In this document: positions 24,929-33,201 of the stretch, piece after piece
Position numbering within the stretch: position 1 is the stretch's first letter
Layout: each line of letters opens with the position of its first letter
DNA from: a virus
Strand: one strand, 5' to 3'
IMG/VR virus record: IMGVR_UViG_3300020172_005639
Coordinates: 56,523 to 120,522 of that record
DNA: 64,000 bases
Made by a program: the position numbers and the translations under genes
The notes under the pieces: generated by a model
Database searches by the model: none
What the model saw: only the letters and a program-made list of their open reading frames with translations
Told to the model about the DNA's origin: nothing

Positions 24929-26734
24929 ATGCCTTATAACGAGACTATGTCCGGCGGCGTTTTGGTGGGCGGGAACTGCTCGGACACCATGGTCATGGAG
25001 AACGTTGCCTCGGGCGGCGCTTCGGCAGGCGGATCCTCATCCAACAACCTCTCAATGTACAACCTTGCCTCTGGAGGCGTTTCCGCCGGGGGCTCAGCTG
25101 TAATAAGCATTGGTTTCAGTGCGTCAGGCGGCGCAACGCTTTCCGGATCAGCATTGGTAGGGATTGGCGTCGCTGCCTCGGGTGGCGTGGCTTGTGGCGG
25201 CCAAGCTAATTACACGATAGTCTTTGATCAGGCGTATGTATTCAATGTAAATGCCTATCTTACGGCTGATCAGGCTTATACCTTCAACATAGGCCGATCT
25301 CCTCTGAGGTACTATCGCGTTCAGGGGTGCTGCGTCTATCCGACTGCTGCCGGCAGCGGCTTGCCGGAGCAGCCCTTCCCCGGTGGGTGCGATGTGGTTG
25401 GCATAGAGACAGATGACGACCAGTGCACGGGCGCTTTGGGCAAGAACCAGTATACTCAAAACATAATCGCAAGGGATATCCAAGAGGTATGCGAAAAGCT
25501 CTCAAGGAGCAAGCTTCGCTGGCAGATATGCAGCCTCAAGCGATGGAGCAGGCTTGCCGACCCGAGGCTCCGGCCTGAGGACGATGAGTGCAATGTCCTT
25601 GAAGAAGTCCCTTTCGCCGATATCCCCGCCTGTCTTGAGTTCACTCTTGCCATAGACAGCCTGACAAAAATCAAAGCCATCGTTGAGGTGACCCAGGACT
25701 TCCACGATTACGATGGCTCTGGCACCATCACTATGGGCGGTGAAGCCCCTGCTGCGATTACGGCTGGTGGCACCACTCCTACCGTCTGGAACTATTCCTT
25801 CGTGAGTTCTGGTGGCCTTATAGTCATGGGCGGAACGGGAGCTACTTCATCGTTTGAGAGCGACTACCTCATCACAACAATCGTTACCGTGAGCCTGCCT
25901 CTGGAGGAGCCTGTTTTTGCGACAACCGATGCGCTGCCTGAAATACAGTCAAACAACGATGCAATAGTCACCAGTTGCGCAACTTGCAACGCGTTGCCCA
26001 TAAACCTATTCCTGACCCATAACCTTACGGTGCCGGGTCTTTTCTACAACTTCCTTCAACGAAACAACCTAAAGATTCCGCAGGCTATACAGATGAGTTA
26101 CAGCCCCACCCAGGTTGCTTGGATTGCCACGATCCAGTACAAGGGCATCACCGAGTCAAACAGCACGCTGGACAACTGGAGGCTGGTATTTGAGTTCGCA
26201 TGCACAGACTATATTTCCGGCGAATACACCGGCAATCCAGTCATCAAGTTCTCAATGACCGTCAACAAGAAAAACCTCACGACGAACAAGTCGGCAGAAA
26301 CCAAGTTCATGATGACGCTTCCTCCTGTCGGTTTTTGCGCGTCTGTCAACAACTTCAGAAATACCTTCAACTGGCTTTTCAACTTCCCCACCCAGTATGT
26401 CCGCAACAGCGCAAACCTCACCGTGCAGTCGTTGATCTACTACGACAACATAGGAATGTTCTCATCCAAGCAGTGGATGATGTACCCCAACCTATCCTTC
26501 ACCATCTTAAGGGATCCCGTGCAGTCAGGAAGCAGCTTCTACGACCTGTCGCCAATTGTTCCGCAGCCAACTCCTGTACTGGGTAGGAATATTGAGAGTA
26601 TACTTGGTTTGCCGCCATCGCCGTATATCGTCGATCGACCCAAGCGCATCTACGTTCAGCCTCCGATCGTGCCAACGGAATCCGCTGTCCCCGGCATTAG
26701 GCAGACTGGCACACAAGTTCTCACGGAGACTTGA
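24929..26734 (+). CDS. Large structural protein with Gly-rich N-terminal repeats
   Basis: 601 aa. Residues 7-95 hold five imperfect repeats of about 18-20 aa with a SGGxxxGG core (MSGGVLVGG, ASGGASAGG, ASGGVSAGG, ASGGATLSG, ASGGVACGG). The rest is beta-rich with two further Gly-rich hairpins near 265-305 and a C-terminal Asn/Ser/Thr-rich domain. Low Lys content, no enzyme motif and the upstream decoration-like gene suggest a tail, fibre or capsid-surface protein. The ribosome site is weak. Confidence 0.75.
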   Translation: MPYNETMSGGVLVGGNCSDTMVMENVASGGASAGGSSSNNLSMYNLASGGVSAGGSAVISIGFSASGGATLSGSALVGIGVAASGGVACGGQANYTIVFDQAYVFNVNAYLTADQAYTFNIGRSPLRYYRVQGCCVYPTAAGSGLPEQPFPGGCDVVGIETDDDQCTGALGKNQYTQNIIARDIQEVCEKLSRSKLRWQICSLKRWSRLADPRLRPEDDECNVLEEVPFADIPACLEFTLAIDSLTKIKAIVEVTQDFHDYDGSGTITMGGEAPAAITAGGTTPTVWNYSFVSSGGLIVMGGTGATSSFESDYLITTIVTVSLPLEEPVFATTDALPEIQSNNDAIVTSCATCNALPINLFLTHNLTVPGLFYNFLQRNNLKIPQAIQMSYSPTQVAWIATIQYKGITESNSTLDNWRLVFEFACTDYISGEYTGNPVIKFSMTVNKKNLTTNKSAETKFMMTLPPVGFCASVNNFRNTFNWLFNFPTQYVRNSANLTVQSLIYYDNIGMFSSKQWMMYPNLSFTILRDPVQSGSSFYDLSPIVPQPTPVLGRNIESILGLPPSPYIVDRPKRIYVQPPIVPTESAVPGIRQTGTQVLTET

Positions 26735-26736
26735 TC

Positions 26737-27039
26737 ATGGAATTATGGTTACTCTGGGCAGTATTGGCATTTTGTATCTCAAATTTTGTCCTCCTCTTTT
26801 TTCTGGGGCTTTTCGTGGTAAGATCACACGAGCAGTCGAGAGGCATGATTGGGGGACTCGCAGAGATGATTGCTGGCGCCCCCGAGATCGAGCCCGAAGT
26901 CCCAGGTCAAAAAACTTGGGACCAGAAGTACGAGGAGGAACTTGAGGCATTTTCACGGAGGATTCGTGGAACCTCCGGTTTAGCCGACCTTCCCTCTGCC
27001 ATGCCTTACAACTCACAAGTTCCCAAAGACCCTGCATGA
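26737..27039 (+). CDS. Small membrane protein
   Basis: 100 aa; ATG at 26737 follows the upstream stop by 2 nt. One long N-terminal hydrophobic helix (LWLLWAVLAFCISNFVLLFF LGLF, about 3-28), then a soluble charged tail. Not recognised. Could be an inner-membrane accessory or holin-like protein, but nothing decides. Confidence 0.7.
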   Translation: MELWLLWAVLAFCISNFVLLFFLGLFVVRSHEQSRGMIGGLAEMIAGAPEIEPEVPGQKTWDQKYEEELEAFSRRIRGTSGLADLPSAMPYNSQVPKDPA

Positions 27040-27055
27040 GGCATGAAGTCTCTCC

Positions 27056-28048
27056 ATGGTGTATCGCAAAACATATCGCAAGTTTCACATTCAGCGCAGA
27101 TTCGGAGTTGAGCTTGAGCTTGGATCTGACATTTCCAAAAGAAGAATAGCGAATGTAATCAAAAGTTGCAGCGACAGAGCCGTAAAGGTTGCAAAATATA
27201 GCCAGACGTCTGGCAATGATTTCTGGCACGTAAAGGAGGACGCCACTTGCGGCCCCAGTGGCAGAAACGGTCCTAGGGGAGTTGAGGTTGCGTCCTTTAT
27301 CGGCTCTGGTTCCACCGATATTTCACACCTCTCTGACGTCGTTGACAAACTCGCCTGCTTTGGCTGCTCGGTCAATAACAACTGTGGCCTCCATGTTCAT
27401 GTGGACGTGGCTGACCTTCATATTGAGCAACTGGGCTGGATATGCGCGTGGTGGATCAAGTGCGAGCTGCCCTTGAGCATGGCGCTGCCGCTGCGACGAC
27501 TGGGAAACACATACTGCAAGTTTATCTTTCCACCCTTTCTCGAGACTGTCGTAAAGAACGGCGTGCTGCTTGACAGGTCCATGCCTTTGAGTCCTCATTT
27601 CTCCGGCCCCACTTTATTCACCGTCCTCACTCAAAGGCTAAGGCCGCCGACTACGGAAGAAAGACGATGCAATCTCAACCTGACTAACATAGTCAATTCA
27701 AGCGCGCTGATGCAGGGCAAGACCACCCTTGAGCTACGCTGGCCTGAAGGTTCCATAAAGTCCCTCGATGTTCGTTCTTGGACAAAGCTTTTTCTCCTGT
27801 TCGTGGACTCGTGCAAAAACAAGGGTATGCCTCAGGACCTTAGTCCGTGTGGCATAGCCCAGATGATGGAGTGTCTTGGTTTGCATGATGATATGCACTC
27901 ACTTGTGCTAAGTCCTTCCCTTAGTGAGTGCAAACGCTGGCTGCTGGACCGCATAACGAAGCATCTTCCGGAAACCAAAAAGCTTTACTCAAAGTCCCTA
28001 GTAAGCCAGTATTTGAGGGAGGCTAGCAACTTGAGTACTGCTGAATAG
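27056..28048 (+). CDS. Amidoligase-like enzyme (COOH-NH2 ligase fold)
   Basis: 330 aa. Resembles the Amidoligase_2 family: RRFGVELELGSD (about 14-25, with the ExE pair), WHVKEDATCGP, GVEVAS (about 74-80) and CGLHVHVDVAD (about 110-120). These enzymes form amide or peptide bonds using ATP and are found in phages and bacteria in cell-wall or peptide-tag pathways, often beside gamma-glutamyl cyclotransferase-like proteins. One such protein lies at 59511. Substrate unknown. Confidence 0.75.
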   Translation: MVYRKTYRKFHIQRRFGVELELGSDISKRRIANVIKSCSDRAVKVAKYSQTSGNDFWHVKEDATCGPSGRNGPRGVEVASFIGSGSTDISHLSDVVDKLACFGCSVNNNCGLHVHVDVADLHIEQLGWICAWWIKCELPLSMALPLRRLGNTYCKFIFPPFLETVVKNGVLLDRSMPLSPHFSGPTLFTVLTQRLRPPTTEERRCNLNLTNIVNSSALMQGKTTLELRWPEGSIKSLDVRSWTKLFLLFVDSCKNKGMPQDLSPCGIAQMMECLGLHDDMHSLVLSPSLSECKRWLLDRITKHLPETKKLYSKSLVSQYLREASNLSTAE

Positions 28049-28156
28049 CTTTTTGATTGGCTTGAGATTGGTCATTTGGCTTTATTTCTAGGTTTTTTCA
28101 TATTCGCAACAGGCTATCAAGAATAGATTTTGGAATAGCTTTTTGAATAGCTTTTG
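28043..28156. repeat. 12-bp tandem repeats GAATAGCTTTTG (three) plus one distant copy
   Basis: GAATAG-n6 units begin at 28121, 28133 and 28145, exactly 12 bp apart, and one further GAATAGCTTTTTGATTG copy starts at 28043, overlapping the amidoligase stop. They lie in an AT-rich non-coding stretch and look like iterons or binding sites. Confidence 0.7.
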
Positions 28157-28160
28157 ATTG

Positions 28161-28168
28161 CATAAATA
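28161..28168 (+). promoter_or_regulatory. Late-type element CATAAATA
   Basis: A 7/8 match to TATAAATA, directly after the 12-bp repeats and about 95 nt upstream of the sigma-factor gene. Confidence 0.45.
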
Positions 28169-28179
28169 ATTTGTCGGGG

Positions 28180-28208
28180 TTGACCCATATCTCCCTCGGC
28201 ATTACACT
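28180..28208 (+). promoter_or_regulatory. Sigma-70-type promoter for the sigma-factor gene
   Basis: TTGACC (28180-28185), a 17-nt spacer, then TACACT (28203-28208). This is a good match to the housekeeping promoter and would start transcription near 28215, inside the ACACTT array. Confidence 0.5.
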
Positions 28209-28274
28209 ACAACTTAACACTTGTAAACACTTTATTTACACTTTCTTTACACTGAGACACTGATGAACACTTTT
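28204..28274. repeat. Helically phased ACACT(T) box array
   Basis: Seven ACACT boxes begin at 28204, 28217, 28227, 28238, 28249, 28257 and 28267, spacing mostly 10-11 bp. The array starts at the -10 box and runs over the sigma-factor start codon. Such phasing places all boxes on one face of the helix. Confidence 0.7.
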
Positions 28275-28769
28275 GAAAAACTTATTGAAGATCACATACC
28301 CGTAGCCAAGACCATCGCAAGAAGCCACAAGAGCAAGTACCATCAAATCTCGATTGACGAGCTTGAGGCTGCCGCACTTTATGGCCTCGTCCATGCCGCA
28401 AACAAGTTCGATGAAATTCGTGGCATACCCTTCATTAGGTTTGCGAGCAAGCGCATGTATGGTGCGATTATTGACTACGTAAACGAGCTTCTGGTAGGTC
28501 CGAAGGGTGACAAAAAACTTGCCGAACAACTGCCGGAGGAAATCAAGACAGAGTCTGAGCAGAATTCTCACATCCATTTTGAGGAGTTGATATGTTTTCT
28601 GCCCAAACGCACGCAGTTTATCATGCGAAGGGTTTATGTCTTTGAGGATTCGCTGGCCGACATATCAAGCGTGTTGAACATCGGTGAATCGAGGATAAGC
28701 CAAATAGTTGCAAAAGCTCGAAAGACCATAGAGGATCGTATCGGGAAATTATATGGCTCCGTGGCCTAA
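28263..28769 (+). CDS. Sigma-70-family RNA polymerase sigma factor
   Basis: 168 aa. Region 2 is visible (KLIEDHIPVAKTIARSHKSK, ISIDELEAAALYGLVHAANK, PFIRFASKRMYGAIIDYVNE) and region 4 at the end (LPKRTQFIMRRVYVFEDSLA, SSVLNIGESRISQIVAKARK). Regions 1.1 and most of 3 are missing, as in flagellar or phage sigma factors. It may direct host polymerase to the TAAATA-type late promoters, like T4 gp55, but this is inference. It is expressed from a region packed with repeats. Confidence 0.88.
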   Translation: MNTFEKLIEDHIPVAKTIARSHKSKYHQISIDELEAAALYGLVHAANKFDEIRGIPFIRFASKRMYGAIIDYVNELLVGPKGDKKLAEQLPEEIKTESEQNSHIHFEELICFLPKRTQFIMRRVYVFEDSLADISSVLNIGESRISQIVAKARKTIEDRIGKLYGSVA

Positions 28770-28788
28770 ATAGGGCATGGAGTTTGCC

Positions 28789-29667
28789 ATGAGACAAATA
28801 GCTTGCGGACTTTTTCTACTGATGTCATTCTGTGTAGTCGCCCAAGCACAAGAGGACCCCAAGGAGGTTCAGCAAAAGGATGATCCCGAGCTGAAAGAAC
28901 TCCAGTGGAATAGGTATGAAACGGGCAAGCTTGTGGTTGTCAGCATCGACAAGGACCTCGGCGAGAAGTTGAGTGAAAGCGTTTCCGAAATCAAATCCGA
29001 TGTCCTGACGCGCTGGGGCTTTCCCGACGTGGAACTGGGCAAAGAGTGCAGAATATTTTGCGTTCCCAAGCTGGGCTTGCTCACCAAGCTTTTTAACTTG
29101 AGCGCCCCGAGGATGCAGGTGCGTAAGGAGCTATACGCAATCTGGACTGTACTTGACCAGGATCTCCAGAAATCGGTCGCCCCGCATCTTACTTCCGTGA
29201 TGCTTCTGGAGTACGAGGCTAAAGAGGGAATTGCTCTCCCGATATGGTTCAAGCGGGGTGCCCACCGACTTGCGTCTGGCCCCGAGGACGTAAGGCAGCA
29301 GCTGACAGACTACCATGCTACGGCTAAGCGGGAGCAGTTTGCTTACACGGCGCAGAAGATGTTTATGTATACCGAGGATGAGTACAACAAGCAAAGTGCG
29401 GAGAACAAAAAGGCCTTTGACCTTCAGGCGATTTGCCTCTGCCTCATGCTCAGGCAAGAGCTCGGCGAGGCTAAGCTTCAGGGTTTCTTGAGGCTCCAGA
29501 ACAGAAACAAGCCCGAGTCCGTTCTTCGGGCCATATACGGCTACGACGGCTTCACAGGCTCCATGAGGAGCTTTGAGGAGAAATACTACGACTTTATCAA
29601 AGACTTGACCAATGAGGCTGCTGACGGGAGAGTTCCTGACTCCTACCTCACAATTCGGTCAAGATAG
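28789..29667 (+). CDS. Secreted protein resembling an inactivated peptidase-MA/DUF1570 domain
   Basis: 292 aa. The ATG at 28789 has GGAG 7 nt upstream and begins a signal peptide (MRQIACGLFLLMSFCVVAQA); an ATG at 28777 is possible. The segment VMLLEYEAKEGIALPIWFKR then GAHRLASG follows the plan of peptidase-MA enzymes (HExxH, then lPxWlxEGlA), but HExxH is not present and the EGLA is KRGAH. The end (FLRLQNRNKPESVLRAIYGY) also fits that family. It is probably a non-catalytic periplasmic protein. Confidence 0.65.
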   Translation: MRQIACGLFLLMSFCVVAQAQEDPKEVQQKDDPELKELQWNRYETGKLVVVSIDKDLGEKLSESVSEIKSDVLTRWGFPDVELGKECRIFCVPKLGLLTKLFNLSAPRMQVRKELYAIWTVLDQDLQKSVAPHLTSVMLLEYEAKEGIALPIWFKRGAHRLASGPEDVRQQLTDYHATAKREQFAYTAQKMFMYTEDEYNKQSAENKKAFDLQAICLCLMLRQELGEAKLQGFLRLQNRNKPESVLRAIYGYDGFTGSMRSFEEKYYDFIKDLTNEAADGRVPDSYLTIRSR

Positions 29668-29674
29668 GAGGCAT

Positions 29675-29977
29675 ATGCTTTTACTGATTATTTCATGGCT
29701 AATTTTTGGATTGATTGTCGGTTTCTTAGCCAAGCTTCTTCACCCAGGCGATGAGCCTGTAGGTTTCGTCGCAACGGTCGCGCTAGGCGTAGTCGGATCA
29801 TTCGTGGGCGGAATACTTAACTGGCTAATCTTCGGCGGAACCAGTCCGCTTCAGGCAAGCGGTTTTGTCATGTCGATAATTGGCGGCATCATTACCTGCG
29901 CTGCTTGGCGTTGGTACAATCTTAAATTCGCAAGCAGTGGTCCGAGGAACTTCCTGTCTGGAAAGAAAATGGATTGA
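29675..29977 (+). CDS. GlsB/YeaQ/YmgE-type small membrane protein
   Basis: 100 aa; ATG at 29675 has a perfect AGGAGG site. Three hydrophobic helices with the family pattern (SWLIFGLIVGFLAKLLHPGD, VALGVVGSFVGGILN, GFVMSIIGGIITCAAW). Cellular members are stress-induced inner-membrane proteins of unknown function. Probably host-derived. Confidence 0.8.
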   Translation: MLLLIISWLIFGLIVGFLAKLLHPGDEPVGFVATVALGVVGSFVGGILNWLIFGGTSPLQASGFVMSIIGGIITCAAWRWYNLKFASSGPRNFLSGKKMD

Positions 29978-30019
29978 TATTTCCTATAAACAACGGCTCG
30001 CATAAGCTCCTATAATTCT

Positions 30020-30271
30020 ATGACTATAGGAGGCGCGCCGTTGAAAGGATCATTTGACCCCAAGGTGCTTGCCAAGCTAAAGGAAAAGTACTCGCACTTG
30101 CACCCGCTGCTTTTCTTCAGGTCGATGGAGAGGGCAAAAACGAACGGCGATCTTTTCGACATATTAGACACCGTGGCCTCCCTTCCTGTTGTTTGGTGTG
30201 ATCGCACTTCAAGGTGGATTCATGTGGAAGACATTTATTTCAAGAAGGATTTTTTGCAAGAGCAAATTTAG
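30020..30271 (+). CDS. Hypothetical small protein
   Basis: 83 aa from the ATG at 30020. A TTG at 30041 in the same frame has a perfect AGGAGG 8 nt upstream and may be the true start, giving 76 aa. A TATAAT box lies just upstream (30011-30016) but lacks a -35. Sequence is mixed alpha/beta with no known motif. Confidence 0.65.
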   Translation: MTIGGAPLKGSFDPKVLAKLKEKYSHLHPLLFFRSMERAKTNGDLFDILDTVASLPVVWCDRTSRWIHVEDIYFKKDFLQEQI

Positions 30272-30928
30272 ATGAGAATTTACGAGGAATACCTCAACAG
30301 GCATAGCATCACCGACTTTCCGGTGATCCACCACTGCCCAAACGCAGCTTTTGTTGTGAAGTTCAATGACAAGGACAGCTGGCTTGATTTTGCCAACGTG
30401 TCGGAGGACTTCATTCGGAACTCCACGCCGTTCGCAGTTTTCCATATTTCTTGGATCAGCGCAAATGTAAGGCCTGGCGAGTATGTGCTTAGCCTCAAGT
30501 CGCCAATCCATGACGTTTTCGGCTCCAGCGGATATTTCAACAATATCTTTTCAGAGCGAGTCAAGTGGCACAACTACGAGACGGCATTGACATCAATATG
30601 CGACCGTCTGTCGGGAAGCCTAATCTACGACCAAGGCCTTGATCTGATCATGGCTCTTTGGGAGATGTTCGTGTACAGCCACGACTCTTGGTTCTGCCGC
30701 CAAGGCGGTGATATTAAATACATTTTATATCAAACTTTAGACAAAGATATTCAGATAGCACACAGGGCGTGTTGCATACAGGAGATGTTGCGAAAACTCG
30801 GCAACGTCAACGCAAACCTTGTGAAAGTCTGGAGAAACGAGTACCTGTGCTATACTCAGACGGAAACAAGGTGGTTCATACGGTTAGTCAAACAGCCATG
30901 CCCAAAGACTATTCTCCAGTTAAGCTGA
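30272..30928 (+). CDS. Hypothetical protein
   Basis: 218 aa, starting directly after the upstream stop. Aromatic-rich (FAVFHISWISANVRPGEYVL, MALWEMFVYSHDSWFCRQGG). No recognised domain. Its last 31 nt overlap the next gene. Confidence 0.75.
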   Translation: MRIYEEYLNRHSITDFPVIHHCPNAAFVVKFNDKDSWLDFANVSEDFIRNSTPFAVFHISWISANVRPGEYVLSLKSPIHDVFGSSGYFNNIFSERVKWHNYETALTSICDRLSGSLIYDQGLDLIMALWEMFVYSHDSWFCRQGGDIKYILYQTLDKDIQIAHRACCIQEMLRKLGNVNANLVKVWRNEYLCYTQTETRWFIRLVKQPCPKTILQLS

Positions 30929-31743
30929 AGAACCCAGCCGCTCATGGCGTGATGGTGCGGCTGCTTCATGGACAGAAGCTGCAGCTGCATTTCGAAGGGC
31001 CACAGAACATAGAAAACAAAATGGAAGTCATCGGAGACTTCCTGACTGTGGACGATATCTTGCGGGAAGGCGATGGCTGGCTCGCCACCATTAGCCAAAA
31101 CAGACCCGTCATACTGGACAACACGCTTTACTTGGGCTGCATAAGCCTTTTCGGTCAAGAGGACAAAAGGGTGGGCTCAGTCTGTGTGGTCTCTAAAAAT
31201 TCGAACGACGATGTCATGACCGTCATCAATCCGAAAAGTCAGTTCTGCAACGTTGAGCTCAACCAGGTTCTGGACGTCATAGTCCAGACCGACAGCGTTG
31301 CTTCAAGATATGCGGCTTATCCAGTCTGCGGCGATCTTTGCATGGAGCTCATACAGCAATACTGCAAGCCCTGTCAAATGAACGGTTGCGATGGCCTTGA
31401 GCATGTGTTCAGATTCAGATTCGACTCGCAGAGCGTGGATAAGTTCTCGAGCCGACCAGTTGGCAAGTTTGATGGGGGACAAATCTTATTCGTGAGTTCT
31501 AGGGGCCATAGGAGGACTCTCAAGTTGATCTGCTCTTGGAGGGGGAAGTCTTCCGTTTACAAGGCTCTGCTGCTGCCAAGAATTCCCTCGTCCAACGCCA
31601 TAGCTAGCTACAAGAAGCAAAAAAAGGTCTGCCTCAAATCCGATGTTTCATTGAGAAGGATTGACTCGGAGGACTTGGAGGCTGGCTGTAACGTCTTGCT
31701 GTCGAAGAATCGGCGAGGTGATGATGCCGGCTCAATACGATGA
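30898..31743 (+). CDS. Hypothetical protein
   Basis: 281 aa. The ATG at 30898 was chosen because an in-frame ATG at 30769 would overlap the upstream gene by 160 nt; the ribosome site is weak. Beta-rich first half (HGVMVRLLHGQKLQLHFEG), Cys cluster near 165-180 (CGDLCMELIQQYCKPC, then CDG) that could bind metal, and a basic C-terminus. Unknown function. Confidence 0.65.
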   Translation: MPKDYSPVKLKNPAAHGVMVRLLHGQKLQLHFEGPQNIENKMEVIGDFLTVDDILREGDGWLATISQNRPVILDNTLYLGCISLFGQEDKRVGSVCVVSKNSNDDVMTVINPKSQFCNVELNQVLDVIVQTDSVASRYAAYPVCGDLCMELIQQYCKPCQMNGCDGLEHVFRFRFDSQSVDKFSSRPVGKFDGGQILFVSSRGHRRTLKLICSWRGKSSVYKALLLPRIPSSNAIASYKKQKKVCLKSDVSLRRIDSEDLEAGCNVLLSKNRRGDDAGSIR

Positions 31744-32383
31744 ACAAATCAAGGTAAGCATGGCTTACTGCGCGCCTCCACCAGGGCAGTTTGGCATTCC
31801 TGGGGCCTCGGGGTTGACGGTGGCTTCGTGGGATCATTGCAGAGAGCAGTTTGCGGCCAAGTTCGGCAGGGATATTCCCGAGTTCTTCGTGAGTCACCTT
31901 GAGGGCAGGGGTATTTGCATATCTGAATTCATTTGTCATTTTGAGGAGGTCTTGACATCGGACATTGGCAAAAACAAGTTTTTTCACTCCAGGTTTTCTC
32001 CCACGACAAACCCAAGCGTGACACTCATCAAGCCCAGTCAGTTCTGGAGAGAGTGTTTTTTCCGGAGGTCTTTGTTCACCCTCCTAGTCCGGAGCGGGCA
32101 AAACTATTGTCCAGACATTAAGAACTTCGACGATTGCCTCTTCGGCAATTACAAGGAGTGCCAGTTTATAAGGGAAACGAAGAAGGCTGTGGTCAGGTTC
32201 ATGTTCGGATTCACTGTCTTTCAAGGAAACCATCCTCCCGCCTCTGGATCTACGGTGATTAAACATGGGTGGCGAGAGGAGTTTGACAAGAGCGATGAAC
32301 CCACTATAAGGAAGAAGCTAGCTATTCCCGACTATGCGCAGCGGTCCTACAACATAGTCGGTCTAGACGCCTTGTGGGCATGA
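31724..32383 (+). CDS. Hypothetical protein, paralogue of 5256-5810
   Basis: 219 aa; ATG at 31724 preceded by GAGG (31721 is also possible). Its C-terminal 110 residues match the 5256 protein (PSQFWRECFFRRSLFTLLVR, IKNFDDCL, VVRFMFGFT, HGWREEF, RKKLAIP), with an added N-terminal domain of about 100 aa. Overlaps neighbours at both ends (20 nt and 4 nt). No known function. Confidence 0.75.
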   Translation: MPAQYDEQIKVSMAYCAPPPGQFGIPGASGLTVASWDHCREQFAAKFGRDIPEFFVSHLEGRGICISEFICHFEEVLTSDIGKNKFFHSRFSPTTNPSVTLIKPSQFWRECFFRRSLFTLLVRSGQNYCPDIKNFDDCLFGNYKECQFIRETKKAVVRFMFGFTVFQGNHPPASGSTVIKHGWREEFDKSDEPTIRKKLAIPDYAQRSYNIVGLDALWA

Positions 32384-33093
32384 CTATGAGCAGATGGTTT
32401 TTCACCAGTGATCTTCATCTGGACCACGCAAAAATAATTCGTTACTGCAACAGGCCTTTTGGCTCGGTTGAGGAGATGAACGAAGGAATCATTGGCGCAA
32501 TCAATGACAGTGTAGGACTCAAAGACAATCTGCTTGTACTGGGGGACTTTTGCTTGGTCAAAGCCAGCAACGCGCTGGAGCGTTATTCTCATTTCCGGTC
32601 ACAGATACGCTGTGAAAACGTAACCCTTGTGCTGGGCAACCACGACAGGGAAAAGGAGGCCTCAAGAGTATTCGGGTCATGTTCGCAGATTCAAACCCTA
32701 AATGTGGATGGCAACTACATAGTCTGCAGCCACTATCCCATGCGCTCTTGGGACAGGGCGGCGCACGGCTCATGGATGCTTTACGGCCATGTCCACAACG
32801 CGTATCGCCATGAGGACGAGGCGGGCCTCCCGACATGGAAGGATTTGCACTTCAGGGGAGTATTTTCAAGCATATTGGCGAGGCACGGCGTTGAATCGCA
32901 GCAGATATTGAATGAGTTGATGACGGGGCTTGTTTCGCTATCTGGTAGCAACCTCACCCTTGATGTGGGCGTCGATAACGTCAGGCATGGCAAAGCCTTC
33001 GGTGCGCCTTGGTCTCTTAAGGAGGTCGCAGAAATCATGGCCATGAAGCGGCCTCTGTGGGAGATGCGTAGGCAAATATCAAAGAGGTGTTGA
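32380..33093 (+). CDS. Calcineurin-like metallophosphoesterase
   Basis: 237 aa; ATG at 32380 overlaps the upstream stop (ATGA). Motifs: TSDLHLDH (D and H metal ligands), VLGDFC, VLGNHD, CSHYPM and YGHVHN. These enzymes cleave phosphomonoesters or diesters, including nucleotides and cyclic nucleotides. The C-terminal 70 residues after the GHVH motif are an unassigned helical tail. A second phosphoesterase lies at 58239. Confidence 0.88.
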   Translation: MTMSRWFFTSDLHLDHAKIIRYCNRPFGSVEEMNEGIIGAINDSVGLKDNLLVLGDFCLVKASNALERYSHFRSQIRCENVTLVLGNHDREKEASRVFGSCSQIQTLNVDGNYIVCSHYPMRSWDRAAHGSWMLYGHVHNAYRHEDEAGLPTWKDLHFRGVFSSILARHGVESQQILNELMTGLVSLSGSNLTLDVGVDNVRHGKAFGAPWSLKEVAEIMAMKRPLWEMRRQISKRC

Positions 33094-33145
33094 CTGGCCG
33101 ATGATTCATAGTTTACAGTTCCTCCCGACGCAGGCACAGTCGAAC

Positions 33146-33179
33146 TATGTGGCCGCAACCTGCGCTCTGTGGTCACATA
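33146..33179 (+). promoter_or_regulatory. Imperfect hairpin before the secreted-protein gene
   Basis: TATGTGGCC (33146-33154) pairs with GGTCACATA (33171-33179), nine pairs with one G-U, loop of 16 nt. It lies in the 108-nt gap after the phosphoesterase and has no T tract, so a regulatory role is as likely as termination. Confidence 0.35.
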
Positions 33180-33201
33180 AGATTGAAGGATTGTGTCCCA
33201 A

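Noticed and set aside
28765-28772. CCTAAATA 4 nt before the ATG at 28777 as another late element
   Set aside because: It overlaps the sigma-factor stop codon, and the better start (28789) has its own ribosome site, so it may be coincidence.
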